From assembly GCA_035936835.1 (NCBI GenBank), contig DASYVT010000122.1, forward strand, positions 1-47,107: a DNA stretch of 47,107 nucleotides. The letters run 5' to 3'. Of this stretch, positions 11,637 to 19,868 are shown in pieces. This stretch comes from Candidatus Methylomirabilota bacterium. Its GTDB lineage: Bacteria; Methylomirabilota; Methylomirabilia; Rokubacteriales; CSP1-6. The notes beneath the pieces were generated by a model, which did no database searches, had not been told where the DNA came from, and worked only from the letters and a program-made list of their open reading frames with translations. The translations under genes and the position numbers were made by a program. Position 1 is the first letter of the stretch; each line of letters opens with the position of its first letter.

Positions 11637-13895
11637 TTACCGCTCGCCTCGAGTGGGTGGTTCCACGTGAGCCGGGCGGTCAGTCGGTGCCGTGGCCGGG
11701 CCGGGATGATTGGCGCGGGGTTCCTCTCGCGCACGCCTGCTCGCGCCGTTCTGGGTGACGGGAGGCGGCGGGGGTGGCGGCGGCGTCTGACGTGACGCCA
11801 TGCCCTCCTGCGTCGACCGCGCAGCGGCGATGGCGCCTGCTGGGCCACGCTCAGGGGTCGCAACTACTCGTTTGTCCTTTCGTGGCTCAGACCCCGCCCC
11901 TGTGGGGGCGTCGGAATGCACCGCATCGCGGGGTTGAGGCGGCGTCACCTTTGACGAGCCGGGCGTTGGAGGCGGTGATGCCCGCTCTGCCGTGCTGCCC
12001 TTCTTCTCGACTGGTCCGGGAACGGTGGGGCCGGCAACCGCAGGCGCCGCGCTCGGAGTACGAGCCGGGCCGGCTCCGGGTGCGACAGCAGCATTCGGAG
12101 AAGGAGGCGCAGACCGAGGCGAGGGCACACCCGACCCTGTGGGGAAATCAGAGCGCATCGTGTCGCGGGACTGAGTCGGCGCAGCCTTTGGTGAACCCGA
12201 TGGTGGGACTGGCGACGCCTGCTCCGCCGCGCTCCCCTTCTTCTCTAGAGGCCCGCGAACGGTGGGACCGGCAACGCCAAGTGCCCCGCTCGGAGTCCGA
12301 GCCGGACTGGCTCCTGGTGCGACCGCAGCATTCGTGGAAGGAGGTGCAGACCGAGGCGAGGGCACTAGTCGGGGCGGCGCTGTTGGCGCGACCGCCGGCG
12401 TCGCGGCAAGACCCTGGGCCTGCAGCGCCGGCCGGAGATCGTGAGGCGCACGCGTCGCCACCACCGGGCGCGCCTGGATGGCCGCCGGTGGCGGAGCCGC
12501 AGAGCCGGTCGCCGGCTGCACGCTGGCCGCGATCGGCCGGACCGCGAGCGCGCCGCGCACCGGCGTGAGCTGCTGCGCCTGCGCTTGACTGATCCGCGTC
12601 GGCTGCACCTGGCCCTGGCCGAAGCGCTCGGCGGGCACGCCCACCACGGCGTTGGTCACCTGCACGTTCCGGTACACCGTGATGTTGGTCACGTTGATGT
12701 TCGTGGTGCGGTTGACGACGACGTTGTTGACGACGCGCGGGCCGCCCCAGCCGCCCCACCAGGCCACGCCGACGAAGCCAGGCCGCCCCCACCACGGGAA
12801 CACCGGCTCGCCCCAGCCGAGCGGCGCCCAGTAGAGCGGCCGACCCACGGTCACCGCGCCGCCGCCGCCGAGGAAGACGACAAGCGCCGGGGCGTAGGCA
12901 GGGCGGACGACGACCGGCCCGGGGGCCCAGGCCCAGTAGTTGCCAAGGAAAACCCAGCGGCCGTAGTGATAGGGCGCCCAGCCCCACGGCGCATCATCGA
13001 GCCACGTCCATCCGAAGCGCGGGTCCCAAATCCAGCGGCCTGTGCTGTACGGCACCCAGTCCGGAGACACACCGGCGGGTACCCACACCGACCCGTACGT
13101 CTCGACCGGGCGCCAGCTCCCGTACTGATTGAGTGCCTCCCCTCCGTACACGGCAGGCGAGACGTAGCGCGTGCTCGCGGGCTGGAGGAGATAGTCCGTG
13201 CGCTGGTAGTTCCAGCGATCCCACGCGCTCAGCGCCGGGGCGGCAGCCATCTCCACGCGCGGCGAGTCCGTCCCGGTGATCACGACTTGCTGATTGGCCG
13301 CGACCGGTGTGGCGGCACCGCCCGCGGGAGTCACCGTGGCGCTGCCCCCGCGGTGGGTGTCGAACGCGGTGGACTCCTGGCTCACCTCGACATGGTAGTA
13401 GCCCGTGCGCTCGACGGTGAAGGCTCCGTGCGGGGTGTCGAGCTCCACCGTCTGCGCCGCCGTGAGCTCGCGCAGGTCAAGCGCGGCATGACCGGCCGTC
13501 ACGCGGAACTGGACGAAGTCGGGCTCCTGGTTATCGAGGCCGACGTGCGTGCCTTCGGATGCCCGTAGGAAGGCGCGCTGCCCGACCTGGATCTCGACAT
13601 TGCCGCCCTGTCCCGTATAGAGGAGGTCGCCCGGCGCCAGGGGCATGTTGACCTTGGCCGGTGTCCACTCCTGCCCGCCGGGGCGCCAGAAGGACACCTC
13701 ACCGTTGAGGTAGCTCACGCGTGCCGGCGTGACGTCACTGGCCGGCGCTGGCACCGGCGCTCCGGGCGGGGCTGGAGGGGCAGCCGGAGCGGATGGGGCG
13801 GGCGGGGCAGGTGGCGGATCGACCGCCCGTGCTACCCCCGGGCCGCTCATCATGATCAGTGCCAGAAGCGCTGCAACGACTCGTCGTGGGATCAT
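11637..13895 (-). CDS. Large exported FecR/DUF6600-type protein with Pro-rich repeats
   Basis: The 752-residue product has a signal peptide (VVAALLALIMMSGPGVARA) and a Pro/Ala linker. A FecR-like beta domain follows at about 50-215 (YLNGEVSFWRPGGQEWTPAK, then GDLLYTGQGGNVEIQVGQRA). Next is a Trp/Tyr/Gly-rich DUF6600-like part at about 235-400 (GSWRPVETYGSVWVPAGVS, WIWDPRFGWTWLDDAPWGWA). A low-complexity Pro/Ala/Ser tail carries two tandem 79-residue repeats. AGGAG precedes ATG 13895. The function of these proteins is unknown; a cell-surface or peptidoglycan-associated role is likely. Transcribed alone. Confidence 0.82.
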   Translation of the reverse strand: MIPRRVVAALLALIMMSGPGVARAVDPPPAPPAPSAPAAPPAPPGAPVPAPASDVTPARVSYLNGEVSFWRPGGQEWTPAKVNMPLAPGDLLYTGQGGNVEIQVGQRAFLRASEGTHVGLDNQEPDFVQFRVTAGHAALDLRELTAAQTVELDTPHGAFTVERTGYYHVEVSQESTAFDTHRGGSATVTPAGGAATPVAANQQVVITGTDSPRVEMAAAPALSAWDRWNYQRTDYLLQPASTRYVSPAVYGGEALNQYGSWRPVETYGSVWVPAGVSPDWVPYSTGRWIWDPRFGWTWLDDAPWGWAPYHYGRWVFLGNYWAWAPGPVVVRPAYAPALVVFLGGGGAVTVGRPLYWAPLGWGEPVFPWWGRPGFVGVAWWGGWGGPRVVNNVVVNRTTNINVTNITVYRNVQVTNAVVGVPAERFGQGQVQPTRISQAQAQQLTPVRGALAVRPIAASVQPATGSAAPPPAAIQARPVVATRAPHDLRPALQAQGLAATPAVAPTAPPRLVPSPRSAPPSTNAAVAPGASPARTPSGALGVAGPTVRGPLEKKGSAAEQASPVPPSGSPKAAPTQSRDTMRSDFPTGSGVPSPRSAPPSPNAAVAPGAGPARTPSAAPAVAGPTVPGPVEKKGSTAERASPPPTPGSSKVTPPQPRDAVHSDAPTGAGSEPRKDKRVVATPERGPAGAIAAARSTQEGMASRQTPPPPPPPPVTQNGASRRAREEPRANHPGPATAPTDRPAHVEPPTRGER
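11892..12365 (-). repeat. Tandem duplication of 237 bases (79 codons) inside the FecR-like gene
   Basis: Copy A is 12365-12129 and copy B 12128-11892 on the minus strand. Both begin GTGCCCTCGCCTCGGTCTGC and encode VPSPRSAPPS, then NAAVAPGA, then EKKGS. They differ at many positions, mostly without frame change, so the duplication is not recent. Confidence 0.85.
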
Positions 13896-13997
13896 GGCTG
13901 ACTCCTGTCTGTCCCGGGAGCGGCTATGGCCGGTCGGTCACGGCGCAGGCCGCAATCTCCTCGAGGACACTCTGCCTATCTGACGCAACAACGCGGT

Positions 13998-14011
13998 CGG
14001 GTATTTACCCG
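13998..14011. promoter_or_regulatory. Palindrome upstream of the FecR-like gene
   Basis: CGGGTA-TT-TACCCG is a perfect 6+6 dyad about 100 bases before the FecR-like start, suitable as a small operator. No matching regulator is identified. Confidence 0.3.
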
Positions 14012-14100
14012 GATTTCCGATATCACGGGTGAACGCAGCGGGGTATCATGGCGCAGTTGCCGCTAAAAGACGCGGCCCCCGAGGCTCCTGGCTGGTTCGG

Positions 14101-14334
14101 AGGGCTCCACCCGATGGGTGACGCGACATCTGGCCTGTGTCGCCTCTCGTTCAACGCCCAGCTCCGTGTCGAGTTCCATCGTGCGACGGTGACCTCCGAC
14201 GCCGGGCTGCTGTGGCCACGCGAGGTGGCCGAGCGGCTCGGCTTGGGCGCGCTGATCGAGCGACCACCTCGGTAGAGGAATTCGACAAGAAGGTGCTGCG
14301 CGAGCGCTTCAAGGGCTGGAAACCGAAGCCGTAG
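14101..14334 (+). pseudogene. Remnant of an IS1380-like transposase
   Basis: The plus-strand frame reads LRVEFHRATVTSDAGLLWPR, then EVAERLGLGALIE, which resembles the beginning of IS1380-type DDE transposases (a V-T-S-D-A/G-G-L-L then RE-DRxLGL pattern). The frame stops at 14275. A short second frame ends in KVLRERFKGWKPK at 14334. The catalytic domain is absent, and no terminal inverted repeats were found. Confidence 0.5.
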
Positions 14335-14370
14335 CGAGCCGTTCACCCATCACAGAGAAAGGAGATCGCT

Positions 14371-15393
14371 ATGTGCTTCTTCGACACCTCCTCGCTCTCT
14401 CACGTGCCTGCAGGAGTCTCGCGACGCCAGTTCCTAGGCGGCGGGCTGGCCGCAGGAGTAGCCGGCACCGCGCTGGGCTTGGGCAAGTCGCTCCTGCTCC
14501 CCGGCGTGGCTGAAGGGGCTGAGCCCGCTCCCAAGAGCGGGGGGCCCGGTTCCGCAGGCGTGAATTTCAAGTGGTTCGGCACCGACGGATGGGAGATCAC
14601 CTTCGGCAACAAGACGATCCTGCTCGATCCATGGTTCAGCCGGTTCGATACGGGATTCTTCGCGGGCAAGTTCAACGCGAAGACGCCCATCAAGGTGGAA
14701 GAGGCCCTGATCGACCAGCACATCCCGAAGGCCGACCAGATCCTCATCGGCCATGGCCACTGGGATCACATGGCCGACATCCCGTACATCGCGAAGAAGA
14801 CCGGAGCCCAGGTCATCGGCTCCGAGACCCACGCCAATGTGCTCCGCGCCTCCGGCGTCACGGAGGGCAAGATCGTGCAGGTCAAGGGTGGCGAAGTCAT
14901 GCAGTTCGATGGGTACACCATCGAGGTCTTCCCCGGCCTCCACTCCATGGGACCCACGAAGAAGCACGCGGTCCCGGGCCACCTCTACTCCGTCCCGCCG
15001 CCCCCCACGACCGTCGGGGACATGCCCGAGGGGGACAGCCTCATCTATCTGATCACGATCGGGGGCAAGTTCAGCATCTTCCTCATGAGCACCGCCAACT
15101 TCGTCGAGCGGGCCATCGCCGGCCTCAAGCCCGACGTGGCGCTGGTGGCCTCCATCTTCGCCAACCAAATCCACAACTTCACTCCGCGGCTCCTCAAGGC
15201 GCTGAACTACCCGAAGGTGATCCTCCCCACGCATTGGGACAACTTCGAGAAGCCCTACTCGGAAGGGCCGCAGGATTTGCGGGCGATCTTCGGCGACCCG
15301 GCGAATCTCGACCTCTGGGTGAAAGAGGCGAAGCAGGTGTCGCCCAAGAGCAAGATTGTGGTGATGAAGTTCTTCGAAGCCTACGCCGCGTAG
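14371..15393 (+). CDS. Twin-arginine-exported metallo-beta-lactamase-fold hydrolase
   Basis: The 340-residue protein has a Tat signal, VSRRQFLGGGLAAGVAGTAL, after a 20-residue leader. Then comes an UlaG/L-ascorbate-lactonase-like metallo-beta-lactamase fold: FGTDGWEITFGNKTILLDPW, the metal motif GHGHWDHMADIP (HxHxDH), the LHSMGP loop and the final LPTHWDNFEKPY histidine. The substrate is unknown. A clear AAAGGAGA site precedes ATG 14371. It is a single gene with no related neighbours. Confidence 0.88.
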   Translation: MCFFDTSSLSHVPAGVSRRQFLGGGLAAGVAGTALGLGKSLLLPGVAEGAEPAPKSGGPGSAGVNFKWFGTDGWEITFGNKTILLDPWFSRFDTGFFAGKFNAKTPIKVEEALIDQHIPKADQILIGHGHWDHMADIPYIAKKTGAQVIGSETHANVLRASGVTEGKIVQVKGGEVMQFDGYTIEVFPGLHSMGPTKKHAVPGHLYSVPPPPTTVGDMPEGDSLIYLITIGGKFSIFLMSTANFVERAIAGLKPDVALVASIFANQIHNFTPRLLKALNYPKVILPTHWDNFEKPYSEGPQDLRAIFGDPANLDLWVKEAKQVSPKSKIVVMKFFEAYAA

Positions 15394-15487
15394 GCGCCCG
15401 CGGGGTGCAGCTCGGTCCAGCCGCTGCCGGGCTGCGCCTCTAGCGGAAGCAATTCCCCGCGAGTGCAGCCGGGCGCGGGGGCGACGA

Positions 15488-15600
15488 CTATTCCGCGGCT
15501 CCGTAGCGGCGCGGCAGCTCCGCGATGTCGCGGCGCCCGGTCCGCGTCGCGTGCCTGAGCGCCGTCATATCCGCCCGATCCCGCGCATTGGGAACAAGTG
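15488..15600 (-). pseudogene. Ankyrin-repeat remnant
   Basis: The minus-strand frame ends VPNARDRADMTALRHATRTG, then RRDIAELPRRYGAAE before a stop. This is one and a bit ankyrin repeats (consensus VNARDxxGxTALxxAxxxGxxDIxELLxxxGA) with substitutions at conserved places (P for D, R for M, P for L). No other repeats precede it in any frame. Read as the decayed end of an ankyrin protein. Confidence 0.5.
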
Positions 15601-15848
15601 CAGCTGTTCCCCGCTTGTATCGGTTCAAGCCAGCCGACTCTTCAGTCCTGGCTAGAAGCCGCGCCCGGAGGGGACACCCGTGGGAATCCCAGTCTGATTC
15701 CCATATTCCGAAGACATTCCTACATCGGTCCCCACCTGATTCTCTCGGATTGAGCCTGCCAGAAAGACTCTCGAGCACAAAGCAGACGACTTCGGCTGGG
15801 CTCCAGCCTCCGATGATGTCCACCTCGAAGGTCAAGCGGGTCGATTTC

Positions 15849-15874
15849 GGTGGTTGCGTGGGCCCGCAACCACC
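15849..15874. repeat. Inverted-repeat cluster
   Basis: GGTGGTTGCG (15849-15858) and CGCAACCACC (15865-15874) form a perfect 10-base hairpin. ACCTGT/ACAGGT overlaps it on the right, and CGGTTT-G-AAACCG follows near 15915-15927. The stretch 15601-16003 holds no gene that I can support. Confidence 0.5.
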
Positions 15875-16003
15875 TGTCGGCAAACAGGTCACTGATGTTT
15901 CAGTTCGAGGTCACGGTTTGAAACCGGTGTTTGGTCACGGCTACATTTTCGCCAAGTAACTCTGTGTGTTACAGCTCACTGAGACCGAAGAAAGGCGACG
16001 CGA

Positions 16004-16048
16004 CTAAAACACTCTGGCGGGGGGTGACTACTCTCCCCGCCCCGCCAG
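16004..16048 (-). terminator. Rho-independent terminator of the DUF6282-like gene
   Basis: On the minus strand CTGGCGGGG (16048-16040) pairs with CCCCGCCAG (16022-16014), and TTTT follows at 16009-16006. It lies 26 bases after the gene's stop. Confidence 0.7.
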
Positions 16049-16073
16049 TCTGTTGGTCCGTTCCTCAGCGGCA

Positions 16074-17156
16074 TCAGCCCATTAGCAGCTTGCCCGGCAC
16101 CTCCCGGCCCATGATCTTGATCTGCTCCTTGGTGATTCCCTCTGCCACGAGCCCGGCCACCAGCATCGCGTAGCCGTCCGGCTGAGACGGGTTGCCCGTC
16201 TGGCCGAGGTCGGTGCCGAGGACGAAGTTCTCGGCGCCCACGGCCTTGATATGGGCGGCGGACTCCTTGTACGTCACCTGCCGCCAGTGGCGCATCCAGG
16301 GGAGATGCGCGGTCGGCCCCATGAGCGGCCCCATGGCGTCGATCTCCAGCTTGGCGCCCATGGACGCGGCCTTCTTCATCTGCTCGACCGTCATGTTGAC
16401 CACCTCGAACTCCGAGTGGGTGACGACAACGCGGTCGCAGCCGGCATCGCGCGCGGCCTCGATGATCGCCAGGCACTCGGTCGGTGAAGCATGGCCGGTG
16501 CAGAGCACGAGCTTCTGCTGGGCGCAGACCTTGAGCACGTCGCGGAGCGCGGGCAGGGCCTTGCCGTCGGGGCCCACGACCTTGATGCCCTCGGGCGCAT
16601 CCTTGAAGTGCTTGACGTGGTTGTCGGCGTCGAAGGTCGGCAGCCACACCACGCGGCCGTAGCCGCCCTGCATCCGCCACATCCACTGCACGGCCTCCGT
16701 ATTGATGCCGCCTGCGGCACCGTTGAGGGTCACACCGCCAAAAGCTTTGATGCCCGGGTTGTGCTTGCGTACAAGCCAGGCGCGATCGGCGGTGAGGGCC
16801 ACGTGGTTCTTCAACACGACGGCTTCCATTTTGCGCGCCATGTAGAGTTGGGCCATCTCGTCATCGTCGACGGCACGACCGAAGACATCGGGGGCGCAGT
16901 GGTTGTGGAAGTCGATCAGGCCCTCGATGGGGCTGACGGCTGGCGGGGGCGGCGGGAACACGCGCACCTGGGCCGCCGCCGTGTCCTTCAGGGTCGCAAG
17001 CGCGGCGAGCCCGACGGCGCCGGCGGCCGCGGTCTTGAAGAAGTCCCTGCGGCTCGTGCTCCGGCCGTCAGCGGTGCTCCGGGGGTCGGGGTCGTGGCTC
17101 CAACTGTGGCCGCAGCAGTTCATGAAGCGCCAGCGTGGAAGGGTAAAGGGGTTCAT
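16074..17156 (-). CDS. Tat-exported amidohydrolase-like protein (DUF6282 type)
   Basis: The 360-residue protein has a long N-terminal leader with the Tat motif STSRRDFFKTAAAGAVGLAA. The TIM-barrel metal sites are visible: GLIDFHNHCAPDVFGR (HxH), VVLKNH, LVLCTGHASPTE and VVVTHSEFE. FVLGTDLGQTGNPS closes the barrel as in amidohydrolases. DUF6282 proteins are believed to be metal hydrolases; the substrate is unknown. ATG 17156 has AGAGGAGG upstream. An internal ATG at 17122 (MNCCGHSW) is possible. Confidence 0.82.
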   Translation of the reverse strand: MNPFTLPRWRFMNCCGHSWSHDPDPRSTADGRSTSRRDFFKTAAAGAVGLAALATLKDTAAAQVRVFPPPPPAVSPIEGLIDFHNHCAPDVFGRAVDDDEMAQLYMARKMEAVVLKNHVALTADRAWLVRKHNPGIKAFGGVTLNGAAGGINTEAVQWMWRMQGGYGRVVWLPTFDADNHVKHFKDAPEGIKVVGPDGKALPALRDVLKVCAQQKLVLCTGHASPTECLAIIEAARDAGCDRVVVTHSEFEVVNMTVEQMKKAASMGAKLEIDAMGPLMGPTAHLPWMRHWRQVTYKESAAHIKAVGAENFVLGTDLGQTGNPSQPDGYAMLVAGLVAEGITKEQIKIMGREVPGKLLMG

Positions 17157-17317
17157 GGGCCACCTCCTCTTTGAGGCAGGGTTGAGCGGCCAAGGCAGCA
17201 GGTCTGGTCCACGACACACTCCGGTTCTAGGCACCCTGCGGCATAGCACGAACCGATCTGCAACACAACCCCTACCCCGGGCGGGCATGATTGGGAGGCG
17301 ACCGTAGACCACCCGGA

Positions 17318-17361
17318 TCACCTCGAAGATCAGCTAGGTCGATAGCGGCAATTGCAGGCCC
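17318..17361 (-). repeat. Dispersed ~45-base intergenic element, copy 3 (inverted)
   Basis: On the minus strand it starts GGGCCTGCAATTGCCG and ends GATCTTCGAGGTGA, close to copy 1 with one small gap. The rest of 17157-17570 holds no gene that I can support. Confidence 0.45.
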
Positions 17362-17570
17362 CCGCAATGTGACCCGCCAACTAGGAATTAGTGGCTCCCG
17401 GGCCTCGACTCCGACGGTCCTGCCGAGGACCGGGCGAGTCGACCTGCTCCTCGGAGAATTTCGAGCGCTTCATCGGTCCCGTCCTTTCGTGTGATGGACC
17501 ATCGAAGGCGCCAGCGTACTCTAGTTTTGGGCCGTCGTCGTTTTCGGGGGAGAGGTCACGACTCTTGCCA

Positions 17571-17609
17571 CGGGGAGGCCACCTGTCCAGGGTCCAGGTG
17601 GCCTCCCCG
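17571..17609 (-). terminator. Strong hairpin closing the MerR-family unit
   Basis: CGGGGAGGCCACCTG (17571-17585) and CAGGTGGCCTCCCCG (17595-17609) are perfect 15-base arms over a 9-base loop, 11 bases beyond the small gene's stop on the minus strand. No T run follows. Confidence 0.62.
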
Positions 17610-17620
17610 CACGTCGCTCG

Positions 17621-17803
17621 TCAGACCTTCGAGAGCTGGCCGGATCGAATCAGGTCAACCAGCACATTCCACTCGTCCTTGGTGAGAACCGCGAGATTGC
17701 CGGCCTCACCGACCCGGACGTGTTCGCCAGCGAACTCCACCTCCGGGCACTCCCCACACCCGGCTGGGCACAACAGCACTTTCCGGTTGTCCAATGTGTT
17801 CAC
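17621..17803 (-). CDS. Small Cys-rich protein co-transcribed with a MerR-family regulator
   Basis: The protein has 57-60 residues: a metal-site-like start, VLLCPAGCGECPEVEF (C-x3-C-x2-C), then HVRVGEAGNLAVLTKDEWNV and LVDLIRSGQL. The second half resembles the DNA-contact or dimer region of small regulators, but I do not recognise a family. GTG 17803 overlaps the regulator's stop; TTG 17794 has AAGGAGG at ideal distance and may be the real start. As partner of a metal-type MerR gene it may bind or carry the same metal. Confidence 0.7.
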   Translation of the reverse strand: MNTLDNRKVLLCPAGCGECPEVEFAGEHVRVGEAGNLAVLTKDEWNVLVDLIRSGQLSKV

Positions 17804-18228
17804 CTCCTTCCTTTCACGATCTTGAGTCGCTCGATGTGATGGCAGACGGTGGCCTCGCCGCGTCGTGGTGATCGTGAGGACGATCTGAGTAGTTCCTTGA
17901 GACCGCGTCGCACTTCGGTCAGGTCAGCGAGCGTTCGGTCAAGCTCCTCGACCTTCTGCCGTACAAGGTCAAGGACGTGTGGACACGGGCAGCGGCCCGA
18001 CCGCCTGATCTGGACCACCTCCTTGATCTCATCGAGGTGGAAACCGAGGCGCCGCGCCTGTGCGACGAATGCCAGGGTCGACAGAGTCTCCGGCCCGTAG
18101 ACCCGGTAGCCCGATGTAGTCCGTCGCGACGCAGGGAGAATGCCTGTCCGTTCGTAGAGCCGAAGCGCCTTGCGGCTCACCCCGCTCCGTGAGGCCACTT
18201 CACCGATGAGTAGGCCGTCTCGTCCCAT
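17800..18228 (-). CDS. MerR-family metal-responsive regulator
   Basis: The 142-residue protein has the MerR DNA-binding domain (LLIGEVASRSGVSRKALRLY, then TTSGYRVYGPETL) and the dimer helix (HVLDLVRQKVEELDRTLADL). Potential metal ligands are C-P-C-P-H at RSGRCPCPHV and C-H-H near the end (TVCHHIERL). This differs from the CxxxxxxxCC site of CueR, so the inducer is uncertain; zinc, cadmium, lead or another thiophilic metal are options. Its promoter (separate entry) places the start site at or just before ATG 18228. It does not lie next to a transporter on its own strand, though the copper cluster begins 140 bases upstream. Confidence 0.85.
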   Translation of the reverse strand: MGRDGLLIGEVASRSGVSRKALRLYERTGILPASRRTTSGYRVYGPETLSTLAFVAQARRLGFHLDEIKEVVQIRRSGRCPCPHVLDLVRQKVEELDRTLADLTEVRRGLKELLRSSSRSPRRGEATVCHHIERLKIVKGRR

Positions 18229-18234
18229 GGATGG

Positions 18235-18266
18235 AGCCTAAACCTTCCCCCTTGGGGCAAGGTCAA
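18235..18266 (-). promoter_or_regulatory. MerR-type promoter of the regulator gene
   Basis: Minus strand: -35 TTGACC (18266-18261), then -10 TAGGCT (18240-18235) after 20 bases, or TTTAGG after 18. The dyad ACCTTnCCCCnnGGGGnAAGGT (18242-18263) fills the spacer. The predicted transcription start falls at about the ATG, so the mRNA may be leaderless. Confidence 0.75.
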
Positions 18267-18368
18267 GTGCTTTTTTCAGCAGGCGTTCACGTTCACGGGG
18301 CCCCCTTGCGCAAGCGCAGGGCGGCTCCATCATGGATCAGCACAGCCCCCGCTATCACCGCCCTCGCC

Positions 18369-19838
18369 CTAATGACGGTGCCCACCGCTTGAAGGTTGCG
18401 TCGGAGTCGGCCGCGGCTGGGGAGGTGCGGCTTGCACGTCCGTTCCCGCTTCCTTCACGAGCGCCATGATCTCGTCGTACTTGTCAGGCGGAAGCACCCG
18501 GACCAGGGTCATCATGCCGCCCAGCGATGCCGACCAATCCTTCGGCAAGCCATAGGTCTCGGCCTTCGTGACCTCCTCGTCCATCGGCATCCACATGTCC
18601 TGAGGGAAGCCGGGCACCCGGCGTTGACCGCTCCCGGCCCCGTACCCGGGCGTGGCCGCCCGGCTCTGATGAGGCGGCTGGCCGACCATCGGGGACACGG
18701 GCTTCTCGGCGGTAGTCATGCCCATTCCCCGCCCAAAGCCGGGCGCGTTCTCGTCAGACAGGGCGTGCCCCTTCATGATCCCCATGCCCTCTTCCATCCC
18801 CTTGCCAGTCTGCAAGGGTCCGCCGTGCGCCATGGGGCCGACCATGGACACCATCTGGTTCATCATGTGGTGCGGCAGGTGACAATGCAGCATCCAGTCG
18901 CCTGGGTATTTTGCGACGAATTCAATGTCCCGCGCCTGGGCAACACCGACGAGGACGGTATTCTGCTGATAGCGAGCCGACTCTGGGATCCGTCCGGACT
19001 CCGTTCCCGTCACGGTGAACTGCATGCCGTGCAAATGGATCGGATGGTGATCCATCCCGATATTTATGATCCGGATGCGGACCCGCTCCCCAAGTTTGAC
19101 CAGCATTGGTGTCGCCGCCGGGCCTGCCTTGCCGTTGAACGTCAGCCAGTTGAACTCCATGGACAGCGTGTTCGGGACCGTATTGTTCGGCAAAACGGCC
19201 CACTCCTGCAGGATGATCCCGAAATCCTTCTGCACGGCGGGCTCATAGGCCTGCGTCGGGTGGATGATGAAGAACCCGATCAGGCCGATCATCTCGGCCA
19301 TGGCCATGTGGGTGTGATAGAAGAACGTGCCGTTCTGGTGGAGAGTGAACTCATAGGTGAACTGCTCGCCCGGCATCACGAGGGGCTGGCTAATGGCCGG
19401 CACGCCATCCATCTCGATCGGTACCTCGAGACCATGCCAGTGCACGGTCTGCGGCTCAGGCAGGCGGTTCTCAAAGAGAACACGCACGCGGTCGCCCTCG
19501 GTCACCTCAATCGTCGGTCCAGGCATGCTGCCGTTGTAACCCCAAACGTCGAAGAGCTTGCCGGGCACGAACTCGACCTTGACGGGTTCGGCCACGAGTC
19601 GGAATACCTTGACACCCTTGTCCATCTCGTACGGGAGCTTCGGCACATCAAGGACGTTCACTGCCACTTTGGTCCCGGTCGCCTTGCCCGTCGGTGCCGC
19701 GCCGCGCGCCTGCCCAGCAACCGGCCGCGCACCATGTCCAGCATGCTGCGCGTCGGCTCTGCCGGCCCAGGCGGCGCTGAGCATGCCGGCCGCGGCGCCG
19801 AGTGCTCCCTGGAGGAAATTCCGTCTGCGCACTGTCAT
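18369..19838 (-). CDS. Tat-exported multicopper oxidase
   Basis: The 489-residue protein has the Tat signal TVRRRNFLQGALGAAAGMLS and all four copper-binding motifs: TVHWHGLEV, FFYHTHMAM, HPIHLHGMQF and HCHLPHHMMNQM, with the axial Met. It resembles CopA/CueO-type periplasmic oxidases that turn Cu(I) into less toxic Cu(II). A Met/His/Gly-rich segment (GPMAHGGPLQTGKGMEEGMG) follows the last motif, as in copper-tolerance enzymes. AGGAG precedes ATG 19838. It is the last gene of the copper cluster, 30 bases after the TolC-like gene. Confidence 0.93.
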   Translation of the reverse strand: MTVRRRNFLQGALGAAAGMLSAAWAGRADAQHAGHGARPVAGQARGAAPTGKATGTKVAVNVLDVPKLPYEMDKGVKVFRLVAEPVKVEFVPGKLFDVWGYNGSMPGPTIEVTEGDRVRVLFENRLPEPQTVHWHGLEVPIEMDGVPAISQPLVMPGEQFTYEFTLHQNGTFFYHTHMAMAEMIGLIGFFIIHPTQAYEPAVQKDFGIILQEWAVLPNNTVPNTLSMEFNWLTFNGKAGPAATPMLVKLGERVRIRIINIGMDHHPIHLHGMQFTVTGTESGRIPESARYQQNTVLVGVAQARDIEFVAKYPGDWMLHCHLPHHMMNQMVSMVGPMAHGGPLQTGKGMEEGMGIMKGHALSDENAPGFGRGMGMTTAEKPVSPMVGQPPHQSRAATPGYGAGSGQRRVPGFPQDMWMPMDEEVTKAETYGLPKDWSASLGGMMTLVRVLPPDKYDEIMALVKEAGTDVQAAPPQPRPTPTQPSSGGHRH

Positions 19839-19868
19839 GGTGGCTCTCCTTGTCGTCTCTGGAAATGT

